This document shows, piece after piece, positions 19,783 through 28,696 of a stretch of DNA of 64,000 bases. Position 1 is the stretch's first letter; each line of letters opens with the position of its first letter. Origin of the DNA: JAAXGI01 sp965206975 (lineage in GTDB: Bacteria; Gemmatimonadota; Gemmatimonadetes; Longimicrobiales; Gaopeijiaceae). The notes below the pieces were generated by a model that ran no database searches, was not told the origin of the DNA, and worked only from the letters and a program-made list of their open reading frames with translations. The position numbers were made by a program, and so were the translations under genes. The stretch is from the NCBI GenBank assembly GCA_965206975.1, contig OZ242253.1:2852001-2916000 (forward strand), written 5' to 3'.

Positions 19783-21129
19783 TCATGCCGCCTGAAGGGT
19801 GTGCAGCCGCTTCACATTGAGTGCCAGGCACACGAGGGTCCACTCCGGCCCGGACCTTCTCGAGGCCCCGGAAGCTGAATCGTCGAAAGCCCATCACCTC
19901 CTTGATCCAGCCGATGGGCGCTTCGGCCTGCCACTTTCGCCGTGCGTAGCGTCTTCGACCATCTTCGCTCGCCAGCTTCTCGGCCATGCGGGCTTTCGCC
20001 GGATATTCCTCCTTGTCAACCGTGGGGGCGGCCTTGCCCTCCCGGGCCAGCGCCACATACCCATCGATGTCTCGCTCTTCCAGTTCCTCGAGATCCCGCT
20101 CGTTGCAATAGCCCGTGTCCGCCAGCACCTGCGCCGGCGTCTCGCCGTACGCTTGCGCCACCGCGTCGACCATGGGCACCAGCTGGCCCTGGTCGCTCGC
20201 GTTGTCCGTCACCTCGGCCCCGACCACCAGCTGGTTCTCCCCCTCCACGACCGCCTGTGCGTTGTAGCACTGCTGGAACCCCTCCGAACTCGTCTTCATG
20301 ATCCGGCTCTCAGGGTCCGTGAAGTTGCTCTGCGCCGCCTCGTCCGGCTCTCCGTACTCCCGCTTGTAGGGCCTGCCGCCCTTCGGGTTGCGCGTCTGCC
20401 CCGGCTTGCGGCCCCGTGCGTCGTCCGCCGCTCTCTGCTCGGCTTCCAGGCGCGCCTTCGCCTCCCGGATCGCCGCCAGCCGGTCCTCGCGCCGCCTGAG
20501 CTCCTCCGGCACCTCGTCTCCGCAAGCTTCCTCCCCGTAGCGCTCGTCTTCCGCTTCGTCCACCGCCTCGGCTTTCTCCAGCAACCCCTTGATCTCCCCT
20601 CTCAGCCCCCGGATCTCCGCCTCCAGCCCAGCCTCCTCCTTGACCATCCGGCCGTAGCTCATCGCCTTGCGCTTGCTCGCCTTCGCCCGAACCTTCGTCC
20701 CGTCCACCGACACCCTGCCAAGCCCCGCCAGCCCCAAGGCCCGCGCGAGCATCACCACCTCCACGAACACCGCCCGGAAATCCCCGAGATGGCGCCTGCG
20801 GAACTCGCACAGCGTCCGGTGCTTCGGGAAGTTCCCCGCCGCCAGCATCCGAAACGCAACATCCTCCTCCAGCTTCCTCGCCATCTTGCGCGACGAGAAG
20901 GTGCCCGTCGCATACGCGTAGATCAGCACCTTCACCATCGTCCGCGGGTCGTACGGCGAGTTGCGCCGCCCGTCCCCCCGGTACCCCGCCCGTAGAACGC
21001 GCTCAGCTCCACCGCGTCCGCCAGGTCGCTCACATGGTGCGCCAAATGACCCTCCGGCACCCACTCCCGAAGATCCGGAGGCAGCAGCAACATCTGCTCC
21101 GGATCGTACGGTCGAAACGTCGTTCCCAT
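19783..21129 (-). pseudogene. IS1182-family transposase, two frameshifts
   Basis: A transposase of about 448 codons. The frame from ATG 21129 gives MGTTFRPYDPEQMLLLPPDL then HVSDLADAVELSAFYG. After a 1-base shift near 20975-20985 (CCCCCC run) the main frame continues with GDGRRNSPYDPRTMVKVLIY, VSVDGTKVRAKASKRKAMSY, QVLADTGYCNERDLEELEER and WIKEVMGFRRFSFRGLEKVR. A second shift near 19850 moves the true ending EWTLVCLALNVKRLHTLQAA to another frame, with stop TGA at 19783-19785. The DDE residues are expected in VDGT, ADTGY and the final IGWIKE segment. It is inactive as sequenced unless the shifts are errors. Confidence 0.88.
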
Positions 21130-21197
21130 TCACCCCCCTCCGTGTGCCGCAACCCTTCCCACTGCCTTCGCTACCACCAAAGATAGCCGCCGCAAGG

Positions 21198-21218
21198 TTC
21201 TGCGGCGCAGACTCCTAG
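21198..21218. repeat. IS1182-type right terminal inverted repeat
   Basis: 21 bases ending GCGCAGACTCCTAG, perfectly complementary to 19584-19604. Confidence 0.92.
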
Positions 21219-21339
21219 CTATAGGTAAGGGTTCGAGCGGTCCGCCCCGTGGTTCTCCCCCTCACGATCCCGGGACACTCAGCGCACTTCGCTCGCTACC
21301 GTGACGTCGGTCCCTGCTACAGCCCCTGGGGGCCGGCGG

Positions 21340-21681
21340 GCGGCAGCTTCGGGAATGAAGCGGCGCCTGATCGGCGATCCTGACATGTCCCGCGTCTCGA
21401 CCTCGATTGTCGAACGGTCGAACCTGACCCTGAGGATGCGAGTACGCCGGTTCACCCGGCTGGCGAACGCATTCTCTAAGAAAGCCGAGAACCATGCCCA
21501 CGCGGTCAGCTTGGGGTTCATGGCCTACAACTTCTGCACCCCACACACAATTCTGACTCAGAAGGCGAAGGGCAAAAAGACGACGCCCGCGATGGCGGCC
21601 GGTCTAGAAGATCACCCGTGGACGATGCTGGATGTGGCCGAACGGATGGACTCGGACCTCGAGATCTTCCAAGTCGCCTAA
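21340..21681 (+). pseudogene. C-terminal fragment of an IS1-like DDE transposase
   Basis: The open frame gives RRLIGDPDMSRVSTSIVERS, NLTLRMRVRRFTRLANAFSK, KAENHAHAVSLGFMAYNFC and TPAMAAGLEDHPWTMLDVAE. The VERxNLxxRM and RRFTRL.NAFSKK blocks are the usual end of IS1-like transposases with this domain. The N-terminal DNA-binding part and first catalytic acids are missing upstream, where the IS1182-type element ends at 21218. It is a truncated relic. Confidence 0.75.
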
Positions 21682-21831
21682 CGCTGTTACGTCAAACTGG
21701 CCCACTACCTCCGGGGCTTCCAGGCTTGCCCCCCGCCAAAGAGGCATCCTATAGTCCTGATGTTATAGTTCTTCGCGACCGGAGAGGGGAGCCCACGAGT
21801 GAACTGCAACCCCACGGAGGGGACGGTTCTG

Positions 21832-23382
21832 ATGAGCAGAAAGAACAGAGTGAAAAGAAGCGGTCTTGTGGTACCCGTGATGGTGGTCGCCTTCGGGCTA
21901 CTGCTCTCGGTCGATGCGAGCCCTGTCTCAGCCCAGGTGGATGACCCCTGGAATGCGAGGTGGCTCGTCGGGAACTCGCTCCCGGAGCACCCGGGTGAGT
22001 ACCCGGCGTCTGTGACCTTGATTCCCAACCCACGCACGGATCTGACCTACGCCGGGGACATCGCGCCGATCATCCAAGAGAACTGCGTTAAGTGCCATCG
22101 GCCCGGGAGCGTGGCTCCCATGCCGCTCGAGACGTACGAGCAGGTGAGGCCCTTCGCTCCGATGATCCGGGACCGCGTCATCAGACGGGTAATGCCCCCT
22201 TGGCCAGTCGATCGGACGGTGGGTATCACGGAGTTCAAGAACGACCCCTCGCTGACCGAGGAAGAGATCCGCACGATCGTGGACTGGGTCGACTCCGGGG
22301 CGGCCCTCGGCGACCTTGCCGACCTGCCCGAGCCGATCCAGTGGCCCGACGGGAGGACGTGGGAGTTCCAGGACCAGCTGGGGCCGCCGCATGCGGTCTT
22401 CCAATCTCCCATGTACACGGTCGAGGCGAACGGGATGGACCAGTGGCCCGCTCCCAGGACGCCGCTCGAGGAGGTTCAGATCGAGGGAGAGCCGATCACG
22501 ACGGAGCGGTGGATCAGGGCGATCGCGGTCAGGCCGCACAGCTCTGAGGCGCGTAACGTCTTCCACCACGCCAACCCCGGCCTCATCATGCCCGGTGAGG
22601 CGGCCCATCCGATGGAAGCCCGCAGCGCGTTCGGTCAGGGAGTGATCGACCTGATTGATTCGGCGATCGGCACGGAGGGCCGGGTCTTTCCCGAGGGCCA
22701 CGGCCGGGTGATCCGGCCGGGCTCGGTGATCTCGTGGGGGCTCCACTATCACCCGTACGAGCACGACATCAATGCCGCCTTGCAGGTCGCCGCCTGGTTC
22801 TACCCCGACGGCTACAAGCCTGAGCACTATTCCATGGGTGACCCCTCGTTCCGGGGCACCGTCATTACGCACGTGCCCTTCCATCCGGGTGCCAGCACGG
22901 CCTATTCTCCGACCGGCCGCTTCGGTGACGAGTCGGACCTCCTCATCCCGCCCCACGGCGTCGCGACGATAAGGGGGGCGCACGTCCTGGATCGGCCCGC
23001 CATGATCCACAGCATTCGCGGCCACATGCACATGCGGGGGAAGTACCAGATCCTCGAGGCCATCTATCCGGACGGGAGCTGGGAGACCCTCTCGAAGCTG
23101 AACTGGGATCACGGCTGGCATACGCTGGTCCTCTACGAAGACCACGTCATGCCGCTGCTCCCCAAGGGCACCGTGCTCACCATCACCTCGACGTGGGACA
23201 ACACCACCGAGAACCCCCACAACCCTGACCCTAATCAGTGGGTCACGGGAGGTGACCGGAGCGTGGACGAGATGGGACATATAAGACTCGGCATTACCTA
23301 TTTCGACGACGAGGCCGAGTTCCAGGAGATCGTCGAGGAACGCCGGCGCATGCTGGGCGAGAGGTCGACCGTCTCGAGGTAA
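21832..23382 (+). CDS. Cytochrome c / copper type II ascorbate-dependent monooxygenase-like protein
   Basis: A 516-residue exported fusion. After a signal peptide (about residues 10-35) a c-type cytochrome domain has the haem motif CVKCH (85-89). The remainder resembles the peptidylglycine hydroxylating monooxygenase core, and all expected copper ligands are visible: His245-His246 in FHHANPG and a further His in GLHYHPYEH (about 305-307) for one copper; His398 and His400 in GHMHMRG and Met481 in VDEMGHIRLG for the other. It should hydroxylate an unknown substrate, with electrons perhaps entering through the haem. The start at 21832 is supported by GGAGGGG about 10 bases upstream. It is followed after 25 bases by a secreted partner. 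Confidence 0.85.
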   Translation: MSRKNRVKRSGLVVPVMVVAFGLLLSVDASPVSAQVDDPWNARWLVGNSLPEHPGEYPASVTLIPNPRTDLTYAGDIAPIIQENCVKCHRPGSVAPMPLETYEQVRPFAPMIRDRVIRRVMPPWPVDRTVGITEFKNDPSLTEEEIRTIVDWVDSGAALGDLADLPEPIQWPDGRTWEFQDQLGPPHAVFQSPMYTVEANGMDQWPAPRTPLEEVQIEGEPITTERWIRAIAVRPHSSEARNVFHHANPGLIMPGEAAHPMEARSAFGQGVIDLIDSAIGTEGRVFPEGHGRVIRPGSVISWGLHYHPYEHDINAALQVAAWFYPDGYKPEHYSMGDPSFRGTVITHVPFHPGASTAYSPTGRFGDESDLLIPPHGVATIRGAHVLDRPAMIHSIRGHMHMRGKYQILEAIYPDGSWETLSKLNWDHGWHTLVLYEDHVMPLLPKGTVLTITSTWDNTTENPHNPDPNQWVTGGDRSVDEMGHIRLGITYFDDEAEFQEIVEERRRMLGERSTVSR

Positions 23383-23407
23383 GGCGCCGACGCGGGAAGA
23401 GCTACAC

Positions 23408-24343
23408 ATGATCAACAAGCCATCCTTCACCCTGACAGCGCTGGTCACCTGCGTGCTCGGTCTGGGGTTGACGATCCCGCTCGAGGCGCAGCAGTGGGAG
23501 GAGCGAATCCACGGGAGCGCCGGCGAGTGGGGCGTTCAGAACCTGCGTCCGCGGGGCCAGCCGGTCGTCCCCATTTTCGATGGCTGGGTTGCGGAAGGGG
23601 ACGGCACCGCATCGCTGTGCTTCGGATACTTCAACTTGAACTACGACGAGGCCCTCGAGATTCCCGTGGGGCCGAACAACTACATGGAGCCCGAAGAGTA
23701 TAACGGGCTCCAGCCGACCCGCTTCAACCCCGTGCCCCTGGATGGCGGGGACAAGCCGCGGCACTACTGCGTCTTCACGATCAACGTGCCTCAGGGCGGT
23801 GGTCAGGACATCGTCTGGACCCTTCGCCGCCACTACCAGGATTATTCGGTGCCGGCCAACTCGGGGTCGCTCGCATACCGGGTGTCTGACATCTACTTCC
23901 CCACCGATCGCGCCGAGCGCGGCGGATCGGTCGTGCCTATCGTCCGATTCGTCGAGCCGGAGGGGCCGGACGGAATTGGCAAGGGCCTCCGTGGCGGGAA
24001 GCGAGTGGGTCCCCTATCGGCCCACGTCGGCCGGCCACTCACCCTCACCCTGGCCGTCCGACAGCCCACGGTCGAGGAGTACCCGGAGCTCGCTGACTAC
24101 GACGGCGGGGGCAGGGTGTTCGGGGTAAGCTGGCAGAAGTACTCAGGACCCCCGGACATCTTCGGGAACGTGAACTTCAGCCACAACTACATCGAGGTCG
24201 GCCCGGTGGAGGGGACCGCGACGACCCAGGCCACCTTCGAGGAGCCTGGCGACTACGTGCTGCTCGTACAGGTGCTAGGCGGCGGTTACCCCAACCAGTG
24301 CTGCTGGACCAACGGCTACGTGGAGGTCAACGTTAGCCCATAG
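23408..24343 (+). CDS. Exported protein of unknown function, monooxygenase partner
   Basis: A 311-residue exported protein, signal peptide about 1-27 (ending LEAQQ). I recognise no enzyme motif. Conserved-looking blocks are VPIFDGWVAEGDGTASLCFG, TRFNPVPLDGGDKP, HYCVFTINVP and, near the C-terminus, ATFEEPGDYVLLVQ, which looks like an Ig/PKD-type beta sandwich end. Four or five cysteines are spaced as possible disulfides. It lies 25 bases after the copper monooxygenase gene on the same strand, so a joint role is likely. Confidence 0.7.
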   Translation: MINKPSFTLTALVTCVLGLGLTIPLEAQQWEERIHGSAGEWGVQNLRPRGQPVVPIFDGWVAEGDGTASLCFGYFNLNYDEALEIPVGPNNYMEPEEYNGLQPTRFNPVPLDGGDKPRHYCVFTINVPQGGGQDIVWTLRRHYQDYSVPANSGSLAYRVSDIYFPTDRAERGGSVVPIVRFVEPEGPDGIGKGLRGGKRVGPLSAHVGRPLTLTLAVRQPTVEEYPELADYDGGGRVFGVSWQKYSGPPDIFGNVNFSHNYIEVGPVEGTATTQATFEEPGDYVLLVQVLGGGYPNQCCWTNGYVEVNVSP

Positions 24344-24545
24344 GCGTTGTCTTTTCTGCCAGCGCTTGGATAGTCGAGAGGCATGTCGGAGCCAAACTCG
24401 GCGGAATCCCGTAAGGGCTTGCAGCGACACTGACGATCAAGCTGAAGGCTATCGTAGGGCCCGACGAGGCCGGTGACGACCCCGTCGGCAGAGCGGTGGT
24501 AGGTGAATAGAGGCCGTTAGCCCCTTGGGGCGCCGCGGTGACCCG

Positions 24546-25745
24546 TCACCGCTCCGGCCACGTCGGCCCCTGCACCCTCGCCCTTACAGGGCCCATCCCC
24601 ATGTACGCAAACTTCTGGATCCGCTTCCCTTCGAAGGTCTCGGTCGTGTAGACGTTGCCCTGCGAGTCCGTTGCGATGCTGTGGGCGCCGAAGAACTGGC
24701 CTGGGTATCGTCCTCCCATACCGAAGATGTACAGCTCCTCCATCGTCTCGCGGAGCACTACGCGGACCCGCTGGTTTGAGCCGTCGGGAATGTAGATGTA
24801 GGTCTGCTCGGGATCGGGCGAGAAGGCCACGTCCCAGGTCGACGGCCCCCACAAGGGGTCAGTAGCGAAGAAGGCTTCCTCCACGAACTCCCCCCCGGTC
24901 GTGAAGATCTGGATCCGGTTGCTCGCCCGGTCGCAAACGTAGACCAGTCGGTCAACCGAGACGTCGGCACAGTGCGTGGGCCCGCGGAACTGCTGAGACG
25001 GCTGGGGGCGGGGTGGGTGCTCATAGTCGTCGTCGGGCCGGTTCCCGTAAGCGGCCCAATGGCGAACGATCCGGCCAGTGTCCTGGTTAAGGACCGCGAC
25101 GCGCTGGTTCAGGTAGCCGTCCGCGAGGAAGACCTCGTTCGTTTCCTCATCGACGAAGATCTTGGCCACCCGACCAAAGCTCTGTAGGTCGTTGCTGTTC
25201 GGGACATAGCCCCCCTGGCCATCCGAGCGGGCGCCCTGTTCCCCGAACTGCGCCACCACGTCTCCGTCCTGGGTGAGCTTCAGGATGTGCGAGTCGCCAC
25301 CGCCGTTCCCGCCGACCCAGACGTAGCCCTCGTGATCTACGAAGATCCCGTGGTTGGACTCGGGCCACGGGTGCCCCTGGTACATCTCTCCCGCGGGCGG
25401 GCCCCAAGACCTGACGACGTTGCCGTCGAGGTCAAACGCGAGAACCGGCGGCGCCGGAATGCAGCATTCTGATCCCCCCTCCACTCTGCCCGCCTCTCCA
25501 CCGGTGAGGTTTTGGCGGTGGACCATCCAGATCACATTGCTGTCGTCCACCCAGAGGCCGATCGCGCTGCCCAAGAGCCAATTGTTGGGCAAGGGCTTCG
25601 GCCAGAAGGGGTCCACCTGGAACATCGGGGCCTGCACCTGCTGCGCCTCGACCGTCCTATCGAGCTTTCCTTGGACGAACCATAGAGCGCCGACCGCCAT
25701 GACCAGACCGGCTGCGGCAACCGCCCTTCCCCGTTTCGAGTTCAT
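24546..25745 (-). CDS. NHL-repeat beta-propeller, amidating-lyase-like
   Basis: A 399-residue exported or membrane-anchored propeller (hydrophobic segment about 9-26). NHL-type repeats run along the chain: SNHGIFVDHEGYVWVGGNGG, RVAKIFVDEETNEVFLADGY, GPTHCADVSVDRLVYVCDRA, FGAHSIATDSQGNVYTTETF. Three histidines open successive blades (ESNHG, GPTHC, GAHS), the same arrangement as the zinc ligands of peptidyl-hydroxyglycine alpha-amidating lyase. Close bacterial relatives are uncharacterised. It is convergent with the copper monooxygenase pair. ATG 25745 follows GAGAGG. Confidence 0.8.
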   Translation of the reverse strand: MNSKRGRAVAAAGLVMAVGALWFVQGKLDRTVEAQQVQAPMFQVDPFWPKPLPNNWLLGSAIGLWVDDSNVIWMVHRQNLTGGEAGRVEGGSECCIPAPPVLAFDLDGNVVRSWGPPAGEMYQGHPWPESNHGIFVDHEGYVWVGGNGGGDSHILKLTQDGDVVAQFGEQGARSDGQGGYVPNSNDLQSFGRVAKIFVDEETNEVFLADGYLNQRVAVLNQDTGRIVRHWAAYGNRPDDDYEHPPRPQPSQQFRGPTHCADVSVDRLVYVCDRASNRIQIFTTGGEFVEEAFFATDPLWGPSTWDVAFSPDPEQTYIYIPDGSNQRVRVVLRETMEELYIFGMGGRYPGQFFGAHSIATDSQGNVYTTETFEGKRIQKFAYMGMGPVRARVQGPTWPER

Positions 25746-25896
25746 TGGTGGCCTCTCTTCCGTAGGGGGCTCTGTATCGGCGCGCGCCGCGAGCCCGAGG
25801 GGTGTGAGAGCATGTTACTTTGGAACGCTAGCGCTCGCAAAGGTCTGGCGGGTGGGTAGCCGAAGGTGATCGGCGGACGAGGCTTCGACCAGAGGT

Positions 25897-26260
25897 CTAT
25901 GGCTGCGGTCGGATGACAACCCGGGCGAGGCTCTGCAGGTCCGGTCGGAGTTCGTATTCTCCCGTCGGCATTTCGCCGACTGTGAGCATGTAGGCAATCA
26001 CGTCGACATACTCCTGCTCGGTCAAAGAGCCTGGATTGTCTTCCGGCATGGTCGCTCGCATGTATTCGAACAAGTCGGCAAGCGATCTTCCATCCCAAAT
26101 GCGGAGGAACCGGGCCCGCGCCAAACGCGGTGTTGGACCGCATATCCGGATCGTCGGGAGCGCCATTTAACCTTCGACCATGGCAGAGACCACAGGCCCC
26201 TTCATATACGGCTTCTCCGCGTCCGGCCTGTGCGTCAGTGAAAACGGCAGCCTGACACAT
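25897..26260 (-). pseudogene. Cytochrome c, frameshifted
   Basis: A small c-type cytochrome split into two frames. The first part reads AAVFTDAQAGRGEAVYEGAC then GLCHG with the haem motif CGLCH; the second, after a shift near 26125-26135, reads RFLRIWDGRSLADLFEYMRA and TMPEDNPGSLTEQEYVDVIA, which holds the methionine ligand (TMPED). The stop is at 25897-25899. No signal peptide is visible upstream, so the 5' end also looks lost. It could have served as an electron acceptor for the nearby PQQ sugar dehydrogenase. Confidence 0.7.
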
Positions 26261-26297
26261 TGACCTCGGCGAGGCCAAGTGTCAGGTGACTACCGTA

Positions 26298-26795
26298 TTA
26301 GAACACGTTCGCGAAATAGTCAACGCAAGTTTCGGCCACGCGCTCGGCGCTGAAGCTCCTCTTGACCAGCAGTGGCCATTCCGCCCGTCTCCCAAAGGAG
26401 TCTTTGTACTCCGTCGGACTCGTATTCGAAGTACCTAACGCTCATGTGGACCGTCATCAGCCCATAAGCCCATGGGGGCTTTCTGCCACCCCGACAGAGC
26501 AGCTCAAGAGGTTTGGAACACCTTCCTCCACCCCGACACCGTCGCGTCGCAGCCCCAACTCGAACGCTGCCTGCCCTGCCGATTGGAACTCGTCCTGGTC
26601 CTGTTCGACATTGGCCCAAACTGCCGCCTCGAAGACGGCGTTGAGCGTCTCGACGCCTGTCAAAGACTCTCTATTGGCACGGGGAAAGCGTGGTTCGGCG
26701 CACACACTCCATGGCGAGAACAAGGAGATTCCGACGATTAGGAGGGCGGCCGATCCGAAGTGCGAGCGCAGCATAGCAGTCCGCGGCTGACTCAA
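26298..26795 (-). pseudogene. Exported hypothetical protein broken by frameshifts
   Basis: The first frame (TTG 26795 overlapping the stop of the sugar dehydrogenase gene, or ATG 26774) gives a signal peptide LIVGISLFSPWSVCA and LNAVFEAAVWANVEQDQDEF. It stops at 26457 because of an 8-base near-duplication (26458-26465 and 26466-26473). The next frame continues with LMTVHMSVRYFEYESDG and LLWETGGMA, and a third gives FSAERVAETCVDYFANVF with stop TAA at 26298-26300. Joined, these make a plausible protein of about 155 residues of unknown function. Confidence 0.65.
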
Positions 26796-27982
26796 GGGGC
26801 AGGCTCGATACGCAGGAGTGCGCCGTCGTCTTCTTCGTCCGTCAGCAGGTACAAGAATCCATCGGGGCCTCCGCGCACTTCTCGGATGCGTCGCCTCAAC
26901 TCGGTTAAGATCGACTCGCGGCGCAGCTCTTCGGTCCGCTCATTGAAGACAATGCGCTGGAGATGGCCCGTGCCCGGTATGCCACCCTGGCGAAGCGATC
27001 CCACGAAGACATTCCCTCTCCACGCCGGGAACTGGTCGCCCGTGTAGACGGCCATCCCTGCCGCGGCGATGGCGGGTAACCAGACCACCAGGGGCGATTC
27101 CATCCCATCGCGTGTCGGATGGTCTGTGATCCTTTCGCCCGAATAGTTACGTCCAAAGCTGACGAGTGGCCATCCGTAGTTACGGCCCGGCGACAGGATG
27201 TTAATCTCGTCGCCACCATTGGGTCCGTTCTCGTGCTGCCAAAACTCGCCGGTCTCCGGGTGCTGGATGAGACCGAGGGTATTGCGGTGTCCCAAGGTGT
27301 AGATTTCCGGCCGATAGCCTTCGCGGTCCGCGAACGGGTTGTCTCGTGGCACCGTACCGTCGTCGTTGATCCGGAGGACCTTCCCACGCAGGCTCATCGG
27401 GTCTTGTGCAGCCGTCCCGACTCGGCCGCCTGTCGACATGTAGACCTTCCCGTCGCGGCCGAAGGCGACACGACCGTTGAGACCCGAGTTGCCCTCGAAC
27501 GCATCGGTCACGACGAGATCTCTGACGTCGACAAGCGCTCCGCCCTCGAGCCGACCCCGCGCGAGCGCTGGTGCACCCCACCCGCTTCCTACCGGCTTGG
27601 TACAGGTCAGGTAGACGAGGCCGTTCTCAGCGAAGCTGGGATGGAGGGCGACGTCCATCAGCCCTCCGTTACCGTCAGTTCTGGCCTCCGGCACGCCCGA
27701 GATGGGGTGCGGGTCGAGCACGCCGTCGCGGACGACGCGAAGGCGGCCGGGCCGCTCGGTGATGAGCATACCTCCGTCGGGAAGGAACGCGATGGCCCAT
27801 GGGTGCGAGAGGCCTCTAGTAACCACGCTGACCTGGATCTCGTGTTGCTCGGCCGTATCCAACACCCACGGGCCGGTGCCCAACGGTGGCACCGGTACTC
27901 CGATCGTCGATTGCCCCTGGGCGCAGCCAGCCGCGAGTAAGCCAGGTAACAGAAGCATGGCAATGCGGACAGAGACCTTCAT
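26792..27982 (-). CDS. PQQ-dependent sugar dehydrogenase, lipoprotein
   Basis: A 396-residue soluble-type aldose dehydrogenase (YliI/Asd and sGDH family), a six-bladed propeller that oxidises sugars with PQQ. A lipobox LAAGC ends the signal peptide, so it is anchored to a membrane outside the cytoplasm. Family blocks: GLSHPWAIAFLPDGGMLITE (catalytic histidine region), GNGGLMDVALHPSF, NNDGT-like RINDDGTVPRDNPF, YTLGHRNTLGL, EHGP-like QHENGPNGGDEIN and NYGWPLVSFG. ATG 27982 follows GGGAGA; an earlier in-frame start at 28015 lacks a site. It precedes two decayed genes, one a cytochrome c. Confidence 0.9.
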   Translation of the reverse strand: MKVSVRIAMLLLPGLLAAGCAQGQSTIGVPVPPLGTGPWVLDTAEQHEIQVSVVTRGLSHPWAIAFLPDGGMLITERPGRLRVVRDGVLDPHPISGVPEARTDGNGGLMDVALHPSFAENGLVYLTCTKPVGSGWGAPALARGRLEGGALVDVRDLVVTDAFEGNSGLNGRVAFGRDGKVYMSTGGRVGTAAQDPMSLRGKVLRINDDGTVPRDNPFADREGYRPEIYTLGHRNTLGLIQHPETGEFWQHENGPNGGDEINILSPGRNYGWPLVSFGRNYSGERITDHPTRDGMESPLVVWLPAIAAAGMAVYTGDQFPAWRGNVFVGSLRQGGIPGTGHLQRIVFNERTEELRRESILTELRRRIREVRGGPDGFLYLLTDEEDDGALLRIEPAP

Positions 27983-28204
27983 GCGGATCTCCCAGGTGAA
28001 GGGGCGCGGGGCCATCTTTCGGGCGGGGCGATGCCCAGCTCCATCTGCTACCTCATCGAGTACCGATAGGACCGGGAGGGCGTCCGTGGCAAGAGGTGAA
28101 GTGGGGTTCCGCGAGGCAGCCCGCGTCGGGAGCCGGGAGTTCGCCGTAAGGCAACTCGCGGTTTTAGCGCCCCCGATTTGTTTGGACAGTAGATTGGCGA
28201 GGAG

Positions 28205-28406
28205 CCGGGGTGGAGCCGAAGCGTGGTCGCGGTTGGCACTCGCTGAGACGGAAGTTTGCCTCGGACCTCATGGACCAGCCGCTCAAGGTGCTATGCGAGC
28301 TCGGCGGCTGGAAGACGGCCCACACGGTGCTGCAGTGCTACCAGCGGGCCGACCCGAGGGGCAACTCCGGAAGGCCCTTGAGCACCGCCGGAGAGCCCGC
28401 TCCTGA
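28205..28406 (+). pseudogene. Tyrosine integrase C-terminal remnant beside tRNA-Pro
   Basis: Only the end of an integrase remains: EPKRGRGWHSLRRKFASDLM, then DQPLKVLCELGGWKTAHTVL and QCYQRAD, which contain the H-x-x-R of the catalytic box and the final tyrosine. After a 1-base shift the tail reads EGQLRKALEHRRRARS and stops at 28404-28406. The DNA is close to the end of the integrase at 57712-58873 but lies in the opposite orientation, and the similarity extends past the stop to about 28464, touching the tRNA-Pro 3' end. It marks an old integration at this tRNA. Confidence 0.85.
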
Positions 28407-28464
28407 GCCCGAACAGCGGGAGTCCAACAGCGGGAATCCGACCTGCCAGATCCCGTAAGTTCAA

Positions 28465-28538
28465 TCGGGGCGCCCGGATTCGAACCGGGGACCTCCTGCT
28501 CCCAAAGCAGGCGCGCTACCGGGCTGCGCCACGCCCCG
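28465..28538 (-). tRNA. tRNA-Pro (anticodon TGG)
   Basis: A 74-base cloverleaf: acceptor stem CGGGGCG with CGCCCCG, discriminator A, D stem GCGC/GCGC, anticodon stem CCTGC/GCAGG around TTTGGGA, T stem CCCGG/CCGGG around TTCGAAT. CCA is not encoded. It lies 158 bases downstream of rdgB on the same strand, and its 3' end faces the integrase remnant. Confidence 0.97.
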
Positions 28539-28696
28539 AACCCCTTGAACGGCCTCTCTAGTACCGTTACACGTTAGACGATAAACCCTAAACCAATTCG
28601 CTATAACGAATTGGCTATGCCTCCTACCGGGACACTCCAAGGAATGATCCCGTTTCCGGCACCGAGAATCCCGGATTGCCGCCGCGCACAACGGTC

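Larger units (their letters stand above)
19584..21218. mobile_element. IS1182-type insertion sequence, 1,635 bp
   Basis: An insertion sequence bounded by perfect 21-bp inverted repeats (19584-19604 and 21198-21218). The only gene is a transposase on the minus strand that carries two frameshifts, so the copy is probably inactive by itself. The outermost four bases on both sides are CTAG, which is palindromic and could be either part of the ends or a 4-base target duplication. The element separates remnants of two other transposases. Confidence 0.9.

Noticed and set aside
17556..19820. Two long plus-strand frames opposite the YbdG-like channel and its neighbour
   Set aside because: Both are antisense shadows; the minus-strand frames carry clear MscS motifs.
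19799..20995. Plus-strand frame of 398 codons inside the IS
   Set aside because: Leu/Arg/His-rich shadow of the transposase on the minus strand.
21928..23448. Minus-strand frame of 506 codons
   Set aside because: Antisense of the copper monooxygenase; no signal peptide or motif.
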